Source: Beta vulgaris subsp. vulgaris (taxonomy: Eukaryota > Streptophyta > Magnoliopsida > Caryophyllales > Amaranthaceae). From it: DNA of 64,000 nt. Below, piece after piece: positions 52,101 to 64,000 of the stretch (the stretch's first letter is position 1; every line of letters begins with the position of its first letter). A program made the position numbers and the translations under genes. The stretch is taken from contig NC_079209.1 in NCBI RefSeq assembly GCF_026745355.1, forward strand, positions 45,199,523-45,263,522, given 5' to 3'. The notes under the pieces are model-generated. The model was not told where the DNA came from and ran no database searches. It was given only the letters and a program-made list of their open reading frames with translations.

Positions 52101-55100
52101 ATCAGCGGTCCAGCAATTGCCACAAATGCTCCAGGTATGGTTGTCAATATAACTTCTTTAGTTGTTCCTTTGACTTTCTTCAATGTTGGTAATTCATTGC
52201 TGTCAATTCCAATGCTGTAGAGTCCAAATGCGTGCAGAGGTTGTCGCCACCTTAATGCTTGTACCATTTATCATAAGGTATATTTTTAACCTCTTCATCT
52301 CGTAGACCATTGATATTCCATCAGTTGTCTGTGATGTCAATATTTTTTTACTTCATAGTCTAGCTGGAAAGGATTTTTTTCCTGTTTCAATGCTATATAT
52401 ACACCAACAGCAGAATTTTCTTAGATATCACTTACGAACAACTTGTTGGTGTTTAAGGATGGATGTGCGTTCTTGGCTCCTGATGATAACTTTTTGATTT
52501 TTGCTCAGCATCGAGCAATGTATGTTTTTTCATCAATTTATGAGTAGAAATTACTAGATGGTGATCATGTTTTTCCAATGCCTTCTACTATTTTGTGACA
52601 ATTGATAAATGTTTAGTTTTGTAGCTGAGGTAGTTTAGATAGGGAAATTATTCTCTAATAAATCTTTATTGGTTCCTTGTCTTCTGTACCATAAGATTTG
52701 CTTATTAGACACAGAGCAAGTCACCCCTTGTGGATACATCTGACGCTTTTTGTGATGTTGAACATTTAAAATAAATAAAATGAGCAGAAACTTTTTAGTC
52801 ATATCTTTTGGGTTTGGTAGACTCTCAACAAATCAGAAGTCCATAACCCAACAGATATTCTGTATTTATTTTCTAGGTCAATCAATTGTTTATCTATATA
52901 TGGACTGTACTACAAGTGTAAGATATTCTTCTTCTTTATTTGGTCCATAATGTACCTTATAATAAAGTATATAGGATCAAAACCATGTCAAAGTGGTTCT
53001 TTGAGTTTAAAGAAAGATACCAAGCAAAGAAGCTGAGCTAATACGAGGATTGGATTTGTTACATGGAGACCAATACAATTTTTGGAGCTTATTTCATGCG
53101 ATCTGTTAATATGTGTGATGTTAAAGAATCAACTTAATTGCCTTCAAGGTCAATGCTTTTCCTGGAGTTTTCCAAGAAAGCCACCTTTTTATGAAACATC
53201 ATTGGAATTTGTCGGTATCGTCTATGTTAACTTTGTTTCTGGATATCCTAGGTGCATGGTGGAAGTTCTGAGAGTAGTGGTTTGGGAGACCTTTTTGAGT
53301 CATTGACTGATCATTTAACAGCTACTCACAAAGTTTTCTTAAAACAATGGGATCGATTAATTGATCTAGAAGCTAAAGATTCGCAGGTTTGTGTTACTTA
53401 TTTGAAGTTTTTCCAGAGTTACTGTTTATTAGGTCAATATTGAGAATTAATTTCTGTGATTGTGGAATTTTTTTATAGCAAACCAAAAATGACAGAGGGA
53501 GATCATATGTTTCAAAGGATGAGAGCATCTCTAGCTGCCTCACTTCGATTGTTCTTGATGCCTCAGATGAGCTTCATCTACAAACACATGCTAAAGATGA
53601 ACGCTTTGTATATCGGTTTGTGCACAAGGATAATTCCTTTCCTAATCAGAGAGTGCATAATCAAGACTCTAACAATGTGGAGAATGATTTGAATTCCAGT
53701 CTCCGCAGTGGTGATCGTGTGGTAATTCTCATTATTCTTGTACTCCATTTCACAAGGATTATGAAATTTTCTAAATTTCGCTGTCATTAACATAGTTAAA
53801 AGTTCTCAAATTGTGGCTGAACTTGCTTGGAATTATCCACATAAAAGTATGGGTGAATGTGTGACAATGCATTATGTGATGCTCCCTATTCTCTTGATCT
53901 CTTTCACTTCCGAAGTACATTGAAGAATCTGGGAAAAGAAGAAAACAGCACATCAAAATTTTATATGTACATTCACTCTTTGAAAAGCAAATGTGTATAA
54001 ACAAATTTATGGTTGCATATCTACTCAAAATGGTAACATGTCAAAGCATACTTTAATTTAAATTGCTGATAATCTCATTTATGACTATGTTGTGAATACT
54101 TTTCATTTTGTTTGTATACTTACATTATTTGTTTACCTTTTGTTCCTGGTACCAAACAACCGACCTTGTTTAGCTTCATAATACCAACTTTTGTCTTCTG
54201 TGGACTGCACATTCTAATTTCAAAAAATTCTTTGATATCAATGGGTACCTACTTTTCAATATTGTTCCCCTTCTTGTTTAACTTAATTATCTCGAAAGAT
54301 TAAGGGAAAAAAATTATTGAAGACCTCTGCAAGCACTGTCCTGTGTGTATACCTACCCTTTCTTTTGGTAAGCTTGTCTTCACCTTGTTCAGAAAAAAAA
54401 ACATCTCTTTTTCTGTACAAGCTGCAGTTGCTAGTAGCTACTATGTAATGCTTCTGATGCTTCATTATTCAATACGATCTGTCATCTTTTAAAGTTTTAT
54501 TAATATTCCCTGTTTCTTTGATATCAAAATATTGCATGTTTACTAACGTACTTTGTATTTCCAAACAGATTTTGAGCACTGAGTCTAACAGTCTTATGGT
54601 TGCAAGTGGCATTATCACTGATATCAGTCGCTATCATGTTTCAGTAAGGATAGAATTGACCTTCTCTTTTGTATATTTAACATTGCTGTTTTGTTGTGAC
54701 TTGTGAGGCATGATTTAAGTGTTTCAAATTGGTGCCCCATCTCCAATGTACTTATTTGCCTTGTATATCTTCATCCAAAATTTAGGTTTCTTGTTCGAAA
54801 CGCTTACGGCTTCCAAGGAGCACACAATCTTCGATGTCGCAGGATCTTCATCATGAGGTCTGGCGGATAGACAAGGATGAAGTTGCTACATCCTATGGTA
54901 CCATGAGGTGACTCTTTAGAAGTGCTGGCACTTTCATCATTTGTATCAAGAAACTGGTTAAGTTGTTCAATTACTCCAATTCTTGCTTTCTTTTCCTCCA
55001 AAGGTTCAATCTGGTACACCTCTTTATGCAAAGTGCACGAAGTGATCGTTTGAGGAAGCTAATTGTTGATTTTGAGGTGAGTATTAAATTTACCTTTAAT

Positions 55101-58100
55101 GGCTCTTAGCTTGATATGGTAAATTTCAGCGTTTGATTAAACAGTGTTGTTGTCTAGGCTCCTCGATTCGACAGTGGATCTATACTTAGCCAAGATCCTG
55201 CTATATCGTATATTTGGTCAGAGAAGAATCTAAATTCTGATCAGCGCAGAGCAATCATCAAGGTGAAACAATTTTTTTTGGATATTTTTTTTTTGCTATT
55301 ATTTTCTCTTTCTTTGACTTACTGGCCAATCCAAAGTGCTTTTGCTTGGTACTTCCTGTACTATGTATATAACCTGGTTTTTTTTTTCAGATTCTTACAG
55401 CAAAAGATTATGCTCTTATACTGGGAATGCCAGGGACTGGCAAAACATCCACTATGGTATATGCCGTGAAGGCTTTGTTAATGAGAGGAGCATCTGTCTT
55501 GCTTACATCATACACTAACTCAGCCGTTGATAGTTTGCTTATCAAACTAAAATCTCAGGTTATACCTGTTGTCACCCCTCACTATTATGTTTTAATGTCT
55601 AGTTCACTCTTTAAATCATACTGTATTTTGCTCCTGGTTATCTTGGAAAGTGGACCTAGTCTATCTCGAGTGTTGCATCATATTGTATCATAAAGAGATA
55701 GTTTTACTTGTGTTATTGATAGTTTCACATTTAATCTTAGGCCAACTGATATACCATTACCATTTGTTCTGTGGAGCTTTTTCTGTTAATTACTTCTCCT
55801 TATAGAGTATTTTAGGGCTTAGTGTTGATAGACTTTGAGATCACATGCCAATCTTGGTCCTAAAATTGCGAAGTTTGAGCTCAGTCCAAAGCCATAAAAG
55901 TTGAGCTTGAGTTGATTTTGATATGAGTAATCTACTTTGACTAGGGATTAGAGTTCGGTGTGTGGTTTATACTTAGGCCTAGTCCAAACCAACCTTCACA
56001 AAATCTGGATTTCAGAGCTTGAGACCAAACCAAACAAATCCAAATTTTCAGACACTAGATTGGATCCAATGCGAAATTTTCAATTTTTTTAAACTCTATT
56101 CTTTCCATGAAGTAAATAAGGCACGAGCATCAAAAGAAGTAATTTACAGTTGTTTGTTGGGGAGCTTGTTTGCTATATAGCATATCCATGATTATGCTTG
56201 CAATTTACAGTTGTTTGTTGGGGAGCTTGTTTGCTATATAGCATATCCATGATTATGCTTGCAATTTACAGTTGTTTGTTGTGGAGCTTGCTTACTATGC
56301 AGCATGTCCATGATTATGCTTGCAATTGTGATTTCTTAAAGCAAATACTTTCCGTACAGCCAGAACCAGCAAATACTGTAACTAGAGTTCCCCTAGAGAA
56401 AAATTAATTGTGTGCCCATTGCTTCTATCATAGTTTTCTTTCAACTCTACTGAAAGGTGTCTTATTCAGGGGATAGACTTTCTACGTATTGGACGATCCG
56501 AAGTTGTGCACAAGGAAGTTCGAGGAAATTGTTTATCAGGTATTCACCTTACTAGTTACTACTATCTTTTAGTAGGACTGAATCAGTTTCAAGAGGCTCA
56601 TGTCTATAACTATATGTTGACAGATATGGACATTCATAGTGTGGAGGAAATCAAATGGAAGCTAGATCAAGTCAAAGTTGTTGCAGTTACTTGTCTGGGA
56701 ATTACCAGTCCCTTGCTTGTAAACAAGAAATTCGATGTATGCATAATTGATGAAGCTGGACAGACTAGTCTGCCGGTATGTATCATTAGCTCTTTCTTAC
56801 TTTGTACCTTACTCTTGCAGAAGATTGCATGTGTGATTTTTCCTACGTTGTACCTAAATCATGATTGTATTGCTCATTTATTTCATTATATTTTCCAAGG
56901 TTTACCTCCTACAAGCCCACTGTAATTTCCTTTTTGGATCTGCTGCGGAAAAGGAGTGAGAGCCGGAGAGAATTTTTAATTTATTTATATTTGTGTTTTT
57001 TGAGAGGGGGGGGGGGGTAGAAATACAAATTTGTAAAAGCAAATGCAACTGATGTCATGTCAAGGCTATGGGATGGACTAGCACTATTATATTATGTATG
57101 AGATATGAATGCCACTATGGAGTTCAAGCTACCCGGATTTCTATATGTTCATTGGTTACAGCTTCAGTGCAAATATATACTTTTCTCAACTTGTTGCACG
57201 TATAGATTGTGAAAAGTGAAATTTTGTTTAAGAGGGTAGCTTCATAGCTTCTTGTTTAATATTTCCTCTGTTTCTTAATAGATGCATAATATTGACTTTT
57301 TACACTATTTGAATAGTTTGACCATTTTTTTTACTAATTTATTAGGATAATTGTTATAATTATAATTGTTGATGGGTTGATCTCAATATATATTTTCAAA
57401 ATATTTTTTATGGTATATAATAATATATATAATTGAGGATATTGATGGTAAAAAATGTGCATCGGCAAGTGTGGCTAGTAAATATAATGCATCTATTAAG
57501 AACAAAGGAGGTAATTGAAGAGTTTACCAATGTGAAACTTAGGAGTGAATTTCTGCTCTTGGCCCTGGGTAGCATATTCGGTATTCTAAATCTGGTTATG
57601 CAGAAAATAGGAGGTGATTTTCACTAACAATTTGATGTTATTAGGTGTCTCTAGGGCCATTGATGTTTGCTTCCATGTTTGTCCTTGTTGGAGACCATTA
57701 TCAGTTACCGCCATTAGTGAAGGTATGTACTATGTGAAAATGTGATTGTCAAAGTTTCCTCTCAGTATGCCTGAGTTATTTTGAACCTCATTAGAGTGCA
57801 GAGGCTCGAGAAAATGGGATGTCCACAAGTTTGTTCCGCAGGCTATCAGAAGGACATCCACAAGCAATAGCAGCATTGCAGAGTCAGGTGAGTCAGATTT
57901 TCTGGTTAATTATGCTCATGTGTTGTGAAATTTGTGAAACATCATCAATAAAACTGAATCTGCCTATTTTTCCGTATATAGTATCGTATGTGTGCAGGCA
58001 TTATGAAACTGTCAAATTCCCTTATATATGGGGAAAGATTGCGTTGTGGTTCTCCAGATGTAGAAAATGCCAAGCTTAAGTTATCAAATAGAGGGTCCAT

Positions 58101-60500
58101 GCCCTCATGGTTGAAGGAGGTAACGACTGTTAATATCCTGGGTTAAGTCTTCCTGGAAGAACAGGATAACTAAATGTTCTATTCGTTTTATAACTAATAA
58201 CATACTCTTTGCTGTCATTGCTTTTGCTGATGATGACAGGTTTTAGATCCAGACAAGCCAGTGATATTTATCAACACAGGTCTACTGAATCTTTATCCTT
58301 CTTCCAGCTAGATGATGATGATGTGGCCTGTCTCTTACAAAATGCTTTTTTTTTTCCATTTATTTATTACAAATAGATTTCTTACCTGCATTTGAGACGA
58401 AGGATAAGAAGACTGTGAATAATCCAATTGAAGCTTATATTGTAGCAGAGGTAAAAAAACTAAAAGTTATTGGGTACCTTCCCGAATCTTTTGTTAAAAT
58501 AATGACGATTTGTTAGCCGTCTCTTGAATGAAAAATTTCATTCGCGAATTATCTAAGATCTCTAACTTTCATCTATTTATTGTAGATTTCGGAGGCGTTA
58601 GCTAATCATGGAGTTGAAAAGGGGGAAATTGGAATCATCACCCCTTACAACTCCCAGGCAACTTTAGTCCAGCATGTTCTGCATATGGAAGCTGTGGAGG
58701 TCCACACAATTGACAAATATCAGGTAATATATGTTCTTTGAATTGCCTATAACTTGATTCACTTACTGATGTGCCTTTAAAACATTAGATGCTATCAATT
58801 TGGATTTCAGATTGGCAAATATGCATGGATTTGAAATGCCTTTGAGGCATTTTATACTGCAAATGTGGATATGACAAAAGATTGTCAAATCTGCATTGCC
58901 AAATAACAAATGGAGCAGCAGCCAAGACCATGTAATCTAAAAACATTAGAATTAGCCTGGGGTATAGCGAGAGACTATTTATGACATCAAAGCCTGCAGC
59001 TTTTCCAATCTTTGCTATCTGTCCCTAGTGGCCCAGTTTCTAAGATCTTTCAATCATATAAATGGATATATGTTTATTTGTAGAATTTTATCTTGTTCCT
59101 GGATTATGCTGAATTGTCAACTCTCACCTCTGAACCAGTCGAGAGTCTAGACCTTGATCTTCCTTTGACTAATTTTGCTTCATCTTGTTCATTTTGATGT
59201 TTTGTACATGAACATTCCTTTGTCAAACCCAACAATTCGAAGAATTTGCAATGCTTTGGCCCATTTCTTTTTAGATTTATGTTTGGTATCCCTGTCTATG
59301 ATCTATCCTGATTTGTCAGTTTATCAAGGAGTTCATCGATTATGTTGTTAAGACATATGACACTTGTTGGGATCTGAAACATTAGATAATCTCTCTTAAC
59401 CTTAATTTCTTATACTTTCTGATTTGTCTCTCAGGGAAGAGATAAGGAATGCGTAATATTGTCGTTTGTTAGATCATCTCGAAATCCAAGGAACTGCTCA
59501 TCTTCGCTACTTGGTGATTGGCATAGAATCAACGTGGCTTTAACACGTGCTAAGGTTGGTCTCCTTTGGTCTGATCTTGAAATTCTGTTGTTATGACATG
59601 TTGGTTTTATCTGGTACCCTGGAGAAAATTTCATTAGATTCCTTCAGGAATCTGACTATTACTGTTACCACTTACCACATATATTTCGTTCACTAATAGA
59701 ACACAGAAAGTACAATTAGTGGAGCAAACCATATAGAACACAGGCAATAGTATGAATCAAAATGCATGAGAAAGCAGTCCTAAAGGTGCTCTACACTACA
59801 TTGAAATGCACTATAAATACACTTATAAATGGAAGTTAACGCTTAGCATGTAGGTTGCTAGTTGCTACTTGGTAATTGGTTTAGGACTAAATTTTTGCCT
59901 GGTTAGGTTTCAAGACATCATAAAAATAGAGTTTACGAAGTCACCAGCAAGTAAGAGGGTTTTTAAAACCTATCTTTCTAGACCTTACCTTTACCTGGTC
60001 CGAATTTTGATTGGTTGATACCAGTCTTACCATTTTACACTTGGGACTTCAGTTTACTCCAGAATTACAACCCTACAGTTGCAATAGATGGGTTCAGATT
60101 TGGTGTGAGGTTCTCCTAATAGATACACAAACTTCAAAACTAGGGTCTTTTGTAACATGCAGTAAATTTTATTCGCGATGCTAGTTGACAATTGACATCA
60201 ACACGCTAATGCTTGTGGATGCTGTTTCTGGCACTTTTTTTTGAGCATCTGAATTCTTCCAAATTAGTAGCTTACCTCCATGTTCACTAGCCGCCAACCT
60301 AAAAATCGTGTGCTGCAATCATTAATATCCATATTTTGCAGAAGAAGCTGATAATGGTGGGTTCATGCAAAACTCTTTCGAAGGTTCCACTTCTAAAGCT
60401 TCTTATTGAGAAAGTGGAAGAGCAGTCTGGAATGTTTTGTATCACCAGGAAGGATTTCGAGCCTAAGACAGAGTTGAAGCGATGCTCCCACATCAGATGA
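43123..60500 (+). CDS. DNA2: DNA replication helicase/nuclease DNA2 (JHS1 type)
   Basis: A 1418-residue protein in 34 exons; the spliced length (4257 nt) is a multiple of three and no stop or frameshift interrupts it. DNA2 is a nuclear enzyme that trims long 5' flaps in Okazaki fragment processing and resects DNA ends in double-strand break repair and fork restart; the Arabidopsis orthologue is JHS1. Seen in order: Lys-rich N-terminus with KYGIQHFF (28-35), resembling a PCNA-binding motif; [12 protein letters not shown] and [10 protein letters not shown] (about 176-205); OB-like region [13 protein letters not shown]; RecB-type nuclease with Cys493, Asp625 (KGMID) and Glu647/Lys649 (LEFKTGK); cysteines 744, 747 and 753 which with Cys493 form the expected Fe-S cluster; superfamily 1 helicase with Walker A GMPGTGKT (1021-1028), DEAGQ (1131-1135), GDHYQLPP (from 1155), TIDKYQGRDKE and [11 protein letters not shown]. 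All key residues are present, so it should be active. Introns carry hAT, Harbinger and Stowaway insertions without harming the frame. Confidence 0.96.
45957..46303. mobile_element. Harbinger/Tourist MITE in DNA2 intron 7
   Basis: Ends gagcaactccaatgg and ccattgaagttgctc, with exact tta duplication at 45954-45956 and 46304-46306. AT-rich centre with gctagcaa/ttgctta inversions. No transposase. Confidence 0.9.
46841..47426. repeat. Three tandem copies of a ~197-bp unit in DNA2 intron 7
   Basis: Units start at 46841, 47037 and 47235 with aagctagttttgcttgcttt and run through ccagaaactatacgctagtg and atttggtatttgaatattga to ccaaacaagagcact. Copies are about 90-95 % alike by eye. The unit has no stable open frame. 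Confidence 0.9.
49629..50189. mobile_element. GC-rich non-autonomous hAT element in DNA2 intron 11
   Basis: Ends TAGAGTTAGGCATGGGCC and GGCCCATGCCCACCTCTA, with exact 8-bp duplication gttctgac at 49621-49628 and 50190-50197. The interior holds a direct duplication of about 255 bp (from about 49738 and about 49990), each with a ttatgttgttttttgaca-like block followed by aaggaaaggag and a cggcccg-rich block. The several open frames here follow from high GC and are not genes. Confidence 0.95.
51633..51735 (+). other. GC-AG intron of DNA2 (intron 13)
   Basis: Exon 13 ends ...ACCAGTGGACAG and the intron opens gcaagctc, with acceptor ttctgcag at 51735. The exon side CAG and the intron gcaag are the usual consensus of natural GC-AG introns. 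Joining here keeps the conserved SGQS protein junction in frame and no GT donor nearby does. Confidence 0.85.
56141..56323. repeat. Three tandem copies of a 61-bp unit in DNA2 intron 24
   Basis: Units start with aatttacagttgtttgttgg at 56141, 56202 and 56263. The first two are identical; the third has several substitutions. Likely local duplication. Confidence 0.95.
57262..57511. mobile_element. Stowaway-type MITE in DNA2 intron 26
   Basis: Begins tttcctctgtttcttaatag and ends ctattaagaacaaaggagg, flanked by TA. The inner gatgcataat / aatgcatc match continues the inverted repeat. About 250 bp. Confidence 0.75.
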
Positions 60501-61833
60501 GTGTACATAAGTTTTCATGTATTCTTAAGTTTTGCAATTATATTGTATCATCCCAAGAAATCTGTACAGTGAGTCAGTTATCCTCCAGTCCCAGCTTTTG
60601 TACCATACAAGGAATTGGGAAGTGGAGCGGAGTTTTGCCATTTTATGTAACAATGTAAAATGTAAATACAGGAAACAACAATTACCCAACTTTTTTTTAG
60701 GGGAACAATTTCCCAAACTTTGGTGACCAGTTGTAAGTTCATTGAAGAATAATGTAATAGATGTCTTTTTTGGCTACAAATCACCAACTCCAAACTTAAT
60801 TTGCCAATCAAACTTTGTTTTTGGATTTCCCTTAAGAGTGCCTTGAAGAGTTTATTTTCTGAAGTCCTTCAAACTTTAATAGTACTGTATTTTCCTAGTA
60901 TCGCACAATACTTTTTATACATCCTCCATCCCCATTCCATTCTCCTCCTTTACTCATTCCTGCGCTCCAAGATTTTTCTGGTACAACCACTATTGCGCTT
61001 ACATGGATATACAATCATCTCATGACCCTAGAAAAATAGAGGGAGGGTTGGGAAATTAATAATATAACAAAGATACTTTGTAAAATATTTTGATTGATTG
61101 AGAATGATTTGATTGTACCACGTATGATCTACAACAGTGGTAAGGGATATTTTTTTGTTCCTCCTCTCTCAACACTCTAACCATTCTTTTTCCATTGTAT
61201 TAATACATGTATCCAAACCATATGAAACGATTAATTATAGAATTTAGACATCTAGTTAACCTTTAAAATAAGTTCTACATTCATTTCTTTGTTTGAGGTA
61301 GTCTTGTGTGAATATGGTTTACACTAATATTACTGTGGACTAAAACCACTCATGTGACATATTGACTCTTTTTTCTTTTTATAGTCACCTCTTATAATCT
61401 AAAGTTACAATAATCGATTAATTTCTCCATTTTTCTTTTCTAGATGATTGTTTTGACTTTTGACACTAACATAATCATATACATACTTTGACTATCTCTT
61501 ATGATTTGTACTTAAGGAAAAATATAGTCATGTAAGACCTTGTTAGATTCGTCTCAATTGTATATTATCCAAATATCAACTTTTTTTTGTAATTTTTGTT
61601 AATTGATACTCCAATTCGAAATATTAATGTTCAAATTAGTGCCTGCGCAAGTGTGACTAAAGTAAATGAGTCAAATAAAAAAACAGAGGAAGTATTATAT
61701 AAGATAGTATTTTTGTTTCATACAAGCACCCTTTTTTTTACATTAGATTATTATAATGAAACTTTATAACATAGTAATCTCTTTTCTCACATAGCCAACC
61801 TTTACAATCTATAATTCCTCTCTATTATATTTA
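60501..61833. other. DNA2 3' region and spacer
   Basis: The first 250 bases probably hold the DNA2 3' untranslated region; aataatgtaat near 60748 could act as a loose polyadenylation signal. 61370-61695 resembles a degraded Stowaway MITE (aaaacagaggaagta at its right edge). No gene seen. Confidence 0.4.
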
Positions 61834-62814
61834 CGGTTTTTTCACCAAATACCCCGACAAATTAAAAAATTCACCATATACCCTCAATGTTCCGAAAATT
61901 CACCATATACCTTTTAGTTTTCGAAAACGTTCACCAAATACCCTTTTTCTAACTTCCGTTGACTCACCGTTAGCGTTATTTACGATTTTGCCATCATTAA
62001 GCCTAACCCCTAATTTAACCCTCACCCTTACCCTAATCCTAATCTAAACCTAACCCTAACCCTAACACCATCCCTAACCCTAACTCCTTGGCAGCCCCCA
62101 CCCCTTCCCCTCCACCCCACCCAGCCCCCACCCCTCTCCCCTGCCAGCCCAACCGCATCACACCAGCACCCCACACCGCATCACACCACCACTGCCCCAT
62201 CCTCGCACCGCGTCATAGCGCCCTGCTTCTTTCTCCTCTCTGTTCGATCTCCACGGTTTCTCCCTCGCCCTCGATTTTTTTTTCGGGTCAGTAATTTTGG
62301 GCGTTTGGTCTGCATTTTTTCGGCATCGAAGGGGAGGGGTGGGGGGCTTTCGAATTTCTGCGCTACGGGGGTTGCGGGGCTGCGAGAGGGAGGGGGAGGG
62401 GTAGGGCCTACGGCGGAGGGGAGAAGGAGGGGAGGGGGGATGTGGCGGTGGAGGGGGAGGGGGGATGCCGCGGTGGAAGGGAGGGGGATGCGGTGGTGTA
62501 GGGGGGAGGGGTGGGGGGCTGGGCTTGGGGGTGGAGGGGTGGTGGGCGGGGTGGGTAAGGGTTTGGGGGTAAAGGTAAGGGTTTAGATTTAAAATTAGGG
62601 TAAGGGTTAGATTAGGGTTAGGGTTAGATTAGAATTAGGGTTTAGGGTTAATAATGGCAAAATCGTAAATAAAGCTAATGATGAGTTAACGACAATTAGG
62701 AAAAGGGTATATGATAAACATTTTTCAAAATTCATGGGTATATGGTGCATTTCTGGAACATTGAGGGTATATGGTGAATTTTTTAATTTGTCGGGGTATT
62801 TGGTGAAAAAACCG
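61834..62814. mobile_element. Mutator-like foldback element, copy 2 (exact 9-bp duplication)
   Basis: Begins cggttttttcaccaaatacc and ends tatttggtgaaaaaaccg; flanked by the exact 9-mer ttatattta at 61825-61833 and 62815-62823. Same plan as 14220-15421: inverted arms, ccctaa-type repeats (62005-62085), C-rich then G-rich centre, ttaggg-type repeats (62575-62655). The arms differ from copy 1 by scattered substitutions. Frames at 62088-62294 and 62305-62586 are composition artefacts. Confidence 0.92.
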
Positions 62815-62823
62815 TTATATTTA

Positions 62824-63331
62824 TTATTTTTTCATTAATCACATGTACTAGCAATATATGTACATTAAAGTTAATTTGGACCAGACTCATATACGTTTTT
62901 TACTTTTCTTAATAAGGATTTTCAAGATATAAAGTTTTCACGATGTTCACGAACAGAATAATTAAATATATTGATTGTCAAAGTTGAGCTTTGACAATCG
63001 TGCAAGTCAATTTTTAGAAAGTAGATGAACTAATATAAAGTAAATTTAAGTTCAACAAAATAAAAATATGTATGGTCCATTAAATATAATTTTAATAAAA
63101 TTTATTAAATCATATAAGAGAAACACAATAGGGAATCATCAATATTAAATTTTAATTTGCAAAATCACTTTAATTTGGTAAAAGTAAGTTTCATCCAAAA
63201 ACTGGTAATTTCCTCCCTTGAGGAAGGTCTACCAATGTTTTTCTTCTTATATATCTTATTAATAAAATAGAATTTGATATTTGGATATTCCCCAACTCCC
63301 AATAAGTAAACTAAAATATCAATCTCTTATA
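62824..63331. other. Gene-free AT-rich spacer
   Basis: I see no gene or element end in this stretch. Confidence 0.5.
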
Positions 63332-63560
63332 CTCCCTCCGTCCTCTATTAGTTTACTCCTTTATTTTGCCCAGAATTTTAGGAGAAATAACGCTGTGAGT
63401 CATAGAAAAAAAGAGAAATTATTATTTTATATTAAAGTTGAATGTATGTGTGATGAAAAATTTGTGATCCCATTCCAAAAATAGCAAAAAAAAAAAGGGG
63501 TAAACTAATAAGTGACACTCTTAAAAGGAATACGGGTAAACTAATAGAGGACGGAGGGAG
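63332..63560. mobile_element. Stowaway MITE, well preserved
   Basis: Begins ctccctccgtcctctattag and ends with its exact inverse ctaatagaggacggagggag, flanked by TA at 63330-63331 and 63561-63562. The perfect ends suggest a young copy. Confidence 0.95.
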
Positions 63561-63778
63561 TAATTATTATACATGAATGATTAAATATATTAATGATCAA
63601 AATTATACATTGACATACGTGAAAAAGCATTAATTAATATGAGGCAAATGGATAATAATTTGAGAAAAAGTCTCTCTCTAGCCAAGCCTAGGGTTTGAGT
63701 GTTTTAGTATTGGGACTCCATTTTTGTTGCTCGATTGTTCGAGATCGCTGATCCTTCTTGGGATTGACGTAGTTGATT

Positions 63779-64000
63779 ATGGCGGATGACATAGTTTCTA
63801 GGGTTTCAAACCTAAAAATAACTGCAGATGAAGACACCATGGTGGAGTTTCTTGAAAACCCTAATTCTGAAACCGACGATTTCGAGTTGACGTTGGTAGG
63901 GAAAATGCTTACGGTTCGAACATATAATTTCGATCCAATGAAGAAAACGCTTAACCAAATCTGGGCTATATCTCGAGGAGCGTTATTTCGATCAATAGAA
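63779..64000 (+). CDS. LINE first open frame, DUF4283 domain, partial
   Basis: Starts MADDIVSRVSNLKITADED at 63779 and stays open to the window edge (74 codons). The order acidic leader, FELTLVGKMLT, YNFDPMKKTLNQIW, ISRGALFRSIE is the N-terminal part of the DUF4283 domain, found in front of a zinc knuckle in plant non-LTR retrotransposon proteins and in many unnamed host proteins. The transcript-like leader from about 63660 (gtctctctctagccaagcct) would be its 5' untranslated region. Whether an endonuclease and reverse transcriptase follow lies outside the window. Confidence 0.75.
   Translation, partial: MADDIVSRVSNLKITADEDTMVEFLENPNSETDDFELTLVGKMLTVRTYNFDPMKKTLNQIWAISRGALFRSIE

Larger units (their letters stand above)
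43123..60500 (+). other. DNA2: Exon map of DNA2
   Basis: Exons: 43123-43659, 44326-44493, 44578-44808, 44893-44958, 45156-45365, 45505-45555, 45643-45704, 48345-48477, 48588-48698, 48811-48907, 49102-49184, 51215-51280, 51477-51632, 51736-51791, 51879-51936, 52003-52134, 52221-52277, 53252-53386, 53479-53721, 54569-54643, 54786-54907, 55004-55076, 55158-55262, 55391-55558, 56470-56539, 56624-56775, 57645-57722, 57795-57887, 57982-58119, 58240-58279, 58377-58450, 58586-58723, 59435-59554, 60342-60500. Every intron is GT-AG except intron 13 (donor GC at 51633). Boundaries were chosen by splice consensus, phase and agreement with the known protein family; small shifts are possible at exon 16 and exon 21. 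Confidence 0.85.

Noticed and set aside
53578..54028. Minus-strand frames across DNA2 exon 19 and intron 19
   Set aside because: Antisense shadows of a coding exon with no domain and no splice support.

Overview
This window looks like nuclear DNA of a dicot plant. The two intact genes are intron-rich with GT/AG splice sites, the spacer is AT-rich, and most of it is plant transposon families (hAT, Mutator-like, CACTA, Stowaway and Harbinger MITEs, Copia, SINE, LINE). The repeat types would fit a chenopod or another member of Caryophyllales, but that placement is inference; nothing here proves the species.

Layout. 1-13.2 kb is gene-free: a CACTA-like terminus, two related Mutator-like elements with 10-11 bp target duplications (2.6-4.1 kb and 12.5-13.2 kb), Stowaway MITEs, two hAT elements, a 469-bp foldback element packed with palindromes (8.5-9.0 kb) and SQUARE-like AT microsatellite tracts. 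13.5-18.5 kb (+) is a five-exon caffeoyl-CoA O-methyltransferase-like gene. It is open from end to end, but the residues that normally bind the metal are changed; intron 2 holds a Mutator-like element and a SINE. 18.7-28.5 kb is a mosaic: a minus-strand retroposon, Harbinger-type MITEs, a (CATAA)36 array, a small CACTA element, and a solo Copia LTR with a MITE inside it. 28.5-38.7 kb is a nested block: a decayed minus-strand CACTA transposase pair (TNPA-like and TNP2), whose TNP2 reading frame stops at a CACTA terminus, followed by a deleted minus-strand Copia element with an extra open reading frame after pol, then the other CACTA terminus. 38.7-42.5 kb is repeat remnants.

42.6-60.7 kb (+) is the main gene, an apparently intact 34-exon DNA2 (JHS1-type) helicase/nuclease of 1418 residues. 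I traced every exon; all reading phases join without a frameshift. One intron uses a GC donor. Its introns carry a hAT element, a Harbinger MITE, a Stowaway MITE and two tandem repeat arrays. 61.8-62.8 kb is a second copy of the Mutator-like element seen in the methyltransferase intron, again with an exact 9-bp duplication. The window ends inside the first open reading frame (DUF4283) of a LINE.

The genes do not form a pathway: DNA2 acts in genome maintenance and the methyltransferase-like gene comes from a phenylpropanoid family. I found no tRNA, rRNA or CRISPR array. The most interesting items are the methyltransferase-like protein with a lost metal site, the palindrome-array foldback element, the CACTA ends with inverted rather than direct flanks, and the nested element history.
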